64,000 nt of DNA, from NCBI RefSeq assembly GCF_026672275.1, contig NZ_JANQCD010000001.1:434001-498000 (forward strand), in the 5' to 3' direction. The stretch comes from Marinifilum sp. D737 (lineage in GTDB: Bacteria > Bacteroidota > Bacteroidia > Bacteroidales > Marinifilaceae). Of this stretch, positions 62,540 through 64,000 are shown piece after piece; the first letter of the stretch is position 1; every line of letters begins with the position of its first letter. The notes below the pieces were generated by a model, which was given only the letters and a program-made list of their open reading frames with translations, was not told the DNA's origin and did no database searches. A program made the translations under genes and the position numbers.

Positions 62540-63946
62540 ATGAAAACAAGAACTGAACACGACTTAATTGGCTACAAAGAGGTGCCAGCTGATGCATATT
62601 ATGGCATTCAAACTTTAAGAGCAGTTGAAAACTTTGACATTTGCGGTGTTAAATTAAGTGCATATCCAAACTTTATTAAAGGTTTGGCAATGGTAAAATG
62701 GGCAGCAGCTAAAGCAAACAACGATCTTAACCTACTAACTGACGATGTTACTGAAGCGATTACCAAGGCATGTGAAGAGCTTATTGATGGAAAACACCAT
62801 GATCATTTTCCTGTTGATATGATTCAGGGAGGTGCTGGAACATCTACCAATATGAATGCCAACGAGGTGATTGCCAACAGAGCATTGGAAATTCTTGGAT
62901 ATCAAAAAGGTGAATACGAACACTGTCATCCAAACAACCACATTAACCTATCTCAGTCAACAAATGATGCATATCCAACTGCAATTAAAATTGCATTAAT
63001 GTATATGAATGAGAATTTGGTGGCAGGCTTAAAATCATTGATTACTGCATTTAGAGCGAAAGGGGAAGAGTTCAAGGATGTTTTAAAAATGGGTAGAACT
63101 CAGCTGCAAGATGCTGTACCTATGACATTGGGGCAAGAATTTGAAGCTTGGGCTGTAAATCTTGAAGAGGAAATCGAAAGATTGAACCAAAATGCAAAAT
63201 TGTTCCTTGAAGTAAACATGGGAGCAACTGCTATTGGTACAGGAATTAACTCGGAGCCTGGTTACTCAGAAAAGTGTGTTGCACACCTAAACGAAATTAC
63301 AAAACTTCCAATTGTATTGGCTGGTAACTTAATCGAAGCTACTCCTGATACAGGTTCGTATGTAATGTACTCATCAGCTGTGAAGCGTTTGGCTGTTAAA
63401 CTTTCAAAAATCTGTAACGACTTAAGATTGTTATCTTCAGGACCACGTTGTGGATTGAACGAAATCAACTTGCCAAAAATGCAACCAGGTTCATCTATCA
63501 TGCCAGGTAAGGTAAACCCGGTAATTCCTGAGGTTGTAAACCAAATTGCTTACAAGGTAATTGGTAACGATTTAACTGTAACTTTTGCTGCAGAAGCAGG
63601 TCAGTTGGAATTGAATGTAATGGAACCAGTTTTGGTTCGTGCTATTTTTGAATCAATGGAAATGTTGGAGAATGGAATGGCAACATTAAAAGAAAGATGT
63701 ATTGAAGGAATTACAGCAAATGTTGAGCACTGTAAAGAAATGGTTCTTAATAGTATTGGTATTGTTACTGCTGTAAATCCAACATTAGGATATGAAGCTT
63801 CTTCGAGAATTGCCAAAAGAGCGTTGGCAGAAAACCGAAGTGTTTACGATTTAATTCTTGAAGAAGGATTATTGACAAAAGAGAAGCTAGACGAAATTCT
63901 TTCTCCGGAAAGAATGATTAAGCCTCAAAAATTTGTTGAAGCTTAA
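62540..63946 (+). CDS. aspA: Aspartate ammonia-lyase
   Basis: A 468-residue enzyme converting L-aspartate to fumarate and ammonia, linking amino-acid use to fumarate respiration. Superfamily motifs: TSTNMNANEVIANRALE near 97-113, the substrate-binding region NDAYPTAIKIAL near 141, TQLQDAVPMTLGQEF near 187 and the signature loop GSSIMPGKVNPVIPEV near 317-332 with the catalytic Ser. The VIPEV ending distinguishes aspartase from class II fumarase (PTQCE). The 268 bases upstream (62272-62539) show no clear promoter or other feature. A weak hairpin TTAACC...GGTTAA (63957-63975) follows the stop. Confidence 0.95.
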   Translation: MKTRTEHDLIGYKEVPADAYYGIQTLRAVENFDICGVKLSAYPNFIKGLAMVKWAAAKANNDLNLLTDDVTEAITKACEELIDGKHHDHFPVDMIQGGAGTSTNMNANEVIANRALEILGYQKGEYEHCHPNNHINLSQSTNDAYPTAIKIALMYMNENLVAGLKSLITAFRAKGEEFKDVLKMGRTQLQDAVPMTLGQEFEAWAVNLEEEIERLNQNAKLFLEVNMGATAIGTGINSEPGYSEKCVAHLNEITKLPIVLAGNLIEATPDTGSYVMYSSAVKRLAVKLSKICNDLRLLSSGPRCGLNEINLPKMQPGSSIMPGKVNPVIPEVVNQIAYKVIGNDLTVTFAAEAGQLELNVMEPVLVRAIFESMEMLENGMATLKERCIEGITANVEHCKEMVLNSIGIVTAVNPTLGYEASSRIAKRALAENRSVYDLILEEGLLTKEKLDEILSPERMIKPQKFVEA

Positions 63947-64000
63947 AGGATTGATTTTAACCGAATTTTGGTTAATTACTTTGTTTCTTAAACAACAATC

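Overview
The window is AT-rich DNA from a member of the Bacteroidota. The evidence is the promoter signature TTG-N18/19-TAnnTTTG in front of several genes, a type IX secretion (T9SS) type B substrate with its PorP/SprF partner, TonB-dependent uptake with a carboxypeptidase-like N-terminal domain, DUF4494 and DUF5522 proteins, and START-like and LptF/G genes of Bacteroidota type. An anaerobic or microaerobic marine relative (Marinilabiliales/Marinifilaceae-like) would fit the monomeric [FeFe] hydrogenase, but that rank is a guess. No phage, plasmid, insertion sequence or CRISPR array was seen.

Layout. 1-8317: the 5' part of a sigma-54 response regulator (minus strand) diverges from a MacAB-like efflux operon (HlyD adaptor, permease, ATPase, permease, small protein). 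8392-20627: a secreted protein with three internal repeats, a 3182-residue SprB-like adhesin and its SprF-like partner. 20706-26229: a beta-helix lipoprotein overlapping a secreted EEP-family nuclease, then a monomeric [FeFe] hydrogenase and a CCA-adding enzyme on the minus strand. 26434-31684: two tandem thioredoxins (one cytoplasmic, one exported), then a TPP-riboswitch operon for thiamine salvage (TonB receptor, PnuT-like permease, thiamine pyrophosphokinase). 31915-38973: a porin-like barrel, then a minus-strand operon ywqK-like/xseA/xseB/dacB/histidine kinase. 39284-48363: an unknown protein, dnaK, panB, an RluA-type pseudouridine synthase, cdd, a LysM glucosaminidase, an ECF sigma factor with a membrane partner, and a 580-base repeat-rich gap. 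48656-55952: a fatty-acid beta-oxidation operon (fadD-fadN-fadA-fadE type). 56239-59830: fmt, a 55-residue DUF5522 gene, a lipoprotein and an LptF/G permease in a tightly packed operon, then a START-like gene. 60142-61570: a duplicated tRNA-Met locus with tRNA-derived fragments, small palindromes and a GIY-YIG nuclease gene. 61738-63946: a DUF4494 protein and aspartate ammonia-lyase.

The most unusual part is 60142-61570. Two identical tRNA-Met genes lie 1070 bases apart. Around them are four tRNA-derived pseudo-copies whose anticodon arm is replaced by a TCCCGA-7-TCGGGA palindrome. In three of these a 22-base insertion carrying a second palindrome splits the T-loop. A GIY-YIG nuclease gene sits between roughly 110-base direct repeats of this tRNA-like block. 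Related palindromes occur at 43287 and in the repeat cluster at 47584-47814. A second, separate family of inverted-repeat elements (ends CCTGAGTTCGATT) is scattered through the thiamine locus.
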